Source: Erythrophleum ivorense
Lineage: Eukaryota; Streptophyta; Magnoliopsida; Fabales; Fabaceae
Length of the DNA: 64,000 nt
Reading direction: 5' to 3'
Assembly (NCBI GenBank): GCA_026724425.1
Contig: JAIUCV010001134.1
Span: 1-64,000 of the forward strand
Part shown: positions 62,161-64,000 of the stretch, piece by piece
Position numbering within the stretch: position 1 is the first letter of the stretch
Layout of the letters: the number at the start of each line of letters is the position of its first letter
Notes under the pieces: generated by a model
Database searches by the model: none
The model's input: only the letters and a program-made list of their open reading frames with translations
Told to the model about the DNA's origin: nothing
Program-made: the position numbers and the translations under genes

Positions 62161-63440
62161 AAAGTCCTACGAAGAACAGGCACCTTTAAGTCCTACGCAG
62201 AATAGGCAACCAAAGTCCTGCGAAGAATAGGCACCCTTTAAGTCCTACGAAGAATAGACACCTAAAGTCCTGCGAAGAACAGGCACCCTTAAGTCCTACA
62301 CAGAATAGGCAACCAAAGTCCTGCGAAGAACAGGCACCCTTTAAGTCCTACGAATAATAGACACCCAAAGTCCTACAAAGAACAGGTATCCTTAAGTCCT
62401 ACAAAGAATAGGCACCTTAAGTCCTATGAAGAATAGCCACCTAAAGTCCTACGAAGAATAGCCACCTAAAGTCCTACGAAGAATAGGCATCCAAAGTCTT
62501 GTGAAGAACAGGCACCCTTAAGTCCTAAGAAGAATAGGCATCCAAATCCTGCGAAGAATAGGCACCCAAAATCCTACGAAGAATAGGTACCCTCAAAGTC
62601 CTATGAAGAACAGGAACCTTAAGTCCTACGAAGAATAGGCACCCTTTAAGTCCTACGAAGAATAGGCACCCAAAGTTCTGCGAAGAATAGGCACCTAAAG
62701 TCCTACGAAGAATAGGCACCCTTTAAGTCTTATGAAGAATAGGCACCCTTTAAGTCCTACGAAGAATAGGCACCCAAAGTCCTGCGAAGAACAAGCACCT
62801 TAAGTCCTATGAAGAATAGGCACCCAAAGTCCTACGAAGAATAGGCACCCTCAAAGTCTTGTGAAAAACAGGCACCTTTAAGTCCTACGAAGAATAAGCA
62901 CCCAAAGTCCTGCGAAGAATAGGCACCCAAAGTCCTATGAAGAATAGGCACCCTCAAAGTCCTGCGAAGAACAGGCACCTTCAAAGTCCTGCGAAGAACA
63001 GACACTTTAAGTCCTGCGAAGAACAGACACTTTAAGTCCTGCGAAGAACAGGCACCCCAAAGTCCTATGCAGAATAGGTAACCAAAGTCCTGCCAGAATA
63101 GGTACCAAAGTCCTACCAGAATAGGCATTTTTAAGTCCTGTCAGAACAGGCACCCAAAAGTCCTATCAGAATAGGCACCAAAGTCCTACCAGAATAGGCA
63201 TCAAAATCCTACCAGAATAGGCACCTAAGCCCTACCAAAATAGACACCTAAATTCTACCAGAACAGGCATCAAAAGGCCTACCAGAATAGGCACCTAAGC
63301 CCTACCAGAACAGGCACCAAAGTCCTACCAGAATGGGCACCAATAAAAGTCCTACCAAAATAGGCACTCAAGTTCTGTCAGAACAGACACCCAAAGTCCT
63401 AGCAGAGTAGGCAACCAAAAGTCCTGCATACACCAGGCAC
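62161..63440 (+). repeat. Tandem array of about 51 short palindromic units
   Basis: Units of about 22-28 bp built on AAGTCCTACGAAGAATAGGCACC. Each has a 4-bp inverted repeat, CCTA/TAGG or CCTG/CAGG, around a 6-7 bp loop (CGAAGAA early, CCAGAA after about 63093). Two unit types alternate irregularly. Open frames on the minus strand of this array just translate the repeat. Tandem repeats before the PPT are known in Tat-lineage elements, which supports the classification. It is not CRISPR: there are no unique spacers. Confidence 0.9.
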
Positions 63441-63490
63441 TCAAAAATCTTGTATAAATTGAGCATATCTTCAAAAATCTTGTACTTGCA

Positions 63491-63530
63491 AGCATCTTCC
63501 GGTAAGTTCTAGCATCTTCCGGTAAGTTAA
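63491..63530 (+). repeat. Two 20-bp direct repeats
   Basis: AGCATCTTCCGGTAAGTT occurs twice back to back (63491 and 63511), ending the tandem-repeat zone. Each copy holds GGTAAGT, a perfect plant 5' splice-site match, but no intron is evident. Confidence 0.85.
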
Positions 63531-63550
63531 CTCTCCTTGACCTATTAGCT

Positions 63551-63680
63551 ACCCAAACAAAATATATGTTTCATCTTTACTTATTCTTAAGCTAAGGATA
63601 TCTAAAATTGCATTTTCGATCTCCTTGCTTAAAGAATAAGTAAAGAGGGGCAGCTTGTAAACACCATATTTTGTTTGGGT
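63551..63680 (+). repeat. Pre-PPT hairpin, copy 1, with PPT and LTR-start fragment
   Basis: A 15-bp perfect outer stem (63551-63565 with 63666-63680) and a 14-bp perfect inner stem (63575-63588 with 63632-63645) enclose the region. The right strand of the inner stem runs into a PPT-like TAAAGAGGGGC (63641-63651). TGTAAACACC at 63656 is a copy of the LTR start, running about 65 bp before copy 2 begins. Confidence 0.8.
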
Positions 63681-63720
63681 CACTCTTTCCTTTTACATAT
63701 TGTCAGAAGGCAATCAAATC

Positions 63721-63850
63721 ACCCCAGACAAAATACATGTTTTTATCTTTACTTATTTCTTATGCAAAAAAAATCAAAAATTACATTTTCAATTTCTTTG
63801 CCTAAGAAACAAGTAAAAAGGGGCAACTATGAACACCGTATTTTGTCTAG
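63721..63850 (+). repeat. Pre-PPT hairpin, copy 2, at the true PPT/3' LTR junction
   Basis: It is 170 bp after copy 1 with the same layout. The outer stem is 63726-63736 with 63838-63848 (11 bp perfect) and the inner stem is about 63748-63765 with 63799-63817 (two mismatches). The arm on the right is the first bases of the 3' LTR, so the stem bridges the internal region and the LTR. Confidence 0.8.
63812..63829 (+). other. Polypurine tract of the Ogre-like element
   Basis: AAAAAGGGGC (63815-63824) ends 5 bases before the 3' LTR at 63830, the expected place for plus-strand priming. Confidence 0.75.
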
Positions 63851-64000
63851 GCATACTCCAAAAATAATGATAAAATTAAACTAATAAAAAAATAAAACAA
63901 AAAAATGAGAAAAATCAAACAAGTCCTTTTAGTTTAATAAGCTTAAAAAAAATCAAAGAAGAAAGAACTCAAAAATAAAATTAAAAAAAAAAGAGTAAAG
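63830..64000 (+). mobile_element. Ogre-like 3' LTR, first 171 bp
   Basis: It begins TGAACACCGTATTTTG as at 51356 and follows the 5' LTR to the window edge with about three substitutions and a few A-run indels. The remaining ~4.8 kb and the right target copy are outside the window. Confidence 0.92.

Noticed and set aside
62525..63128. Minus-strand repeat protein-like frames
   Set aside because: They translate the 24-bp palindromic array, and unit-length changes break the frame repeatedly.
62161..63440. CRISPR-like array
   Set aside because: The repeats are head to tail with no unique spacers, vary in sequence and lie inside a plant retrotransposon.
1..64000. tRNA, rRNA or host protein-coding genes
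   Set aside because: No cloverleaf-like, rRNA-like or long conserved coding sequence was recognised by eye on either strand; a profile search could still find a short exon.

Overview
This is a stretch of plant nuclear heterochromatin made almost entirely of nested LTR retrotransposon remains. I found no intact protein-coding gene, tRNA, rRNA or CRISPR array. The DNA is very AT-rich and the longest open frames are low-complexity. The evidence for a plant is the elements themselves: Ty3/gypsy LTRs with TG...CA ends and 5-bp target-site duplications (TSDs), a primer-binding site (PBS) for initiator tRNA-Met beside a broken gypsy gag, a CACTA-like DNA transposon end, and an Ogre/Tat-type LTR with a PBS for tRNA-Arg. 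A eudicot is my best guess; the species cannot be told from the sequence. All family names below (LA, LB, LC, D, F) are provisional names for this window.

Layout. 1-1262 is the 3' end of a family-A solo LTR (LA1) inserted in the gag region of element D (minus strand). D shows a gag fragment, its PBS and the end of its LTR at 1263-2927. LA2 (2928-9624, TSD GAATT) interrupts D and itself carries solo LTR LB1 (4781-7888, TSD TGAGG). 9630-12849 is a minus-strand A-type LTR body, perhaps the rest of D's LTR. LA4 (12954-16421, TSD TCATA) sits inside an older LTR, F, which ends at 18133 against a CACTA-like remnant (18134-18642). LA5 (19073-21834, TSD GAAGA) lies in unassigned sequence.

From 22455 the nesting deepens. 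LA6 contains LA7 (22497-32645), which contains LA8 (24054-30459, TSD TAATG), which contains LC1 (25992-28879, TSD TCATA). LA6 resumes at 32646, carries a 123-bp inverted repeat, and is cut in its last bases by LA9 (from 35044). LA9 contains LB2 (35140-38276, TSD ATAAT), LA10 (40259-47758), LA11 inside LA10 (41877-45763, TSD CTAAC), then LA12 (from 48350) containing LA13 (from 50384), which is cut by the Ogre-like element.

51356-64000 is a young, very large, non-coding Ogre/Tat-like element: a 5.0-kb 5' LTR, PBS, about 7.5 kb of internal DNA without recognisable gag or pol, a tandem array of about 51 short palindromic units, a duplicated polypurine-tract (PPT) hairpin, and the first 171 bp of the 3' LTR. 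It looks like a non-autonomous large retrotransposon derivative (LARD) that would need proteins from a relative.

The most unusual signals are structural: a stem-loop spanning the PPT/LTR junction with paired changes between two tandem copies; paired changes in the arms of the tandem array; and a stem-loop (TACTGAGATT...AATCTCACCCC in sense) shared by LTR families that are otherwise different.
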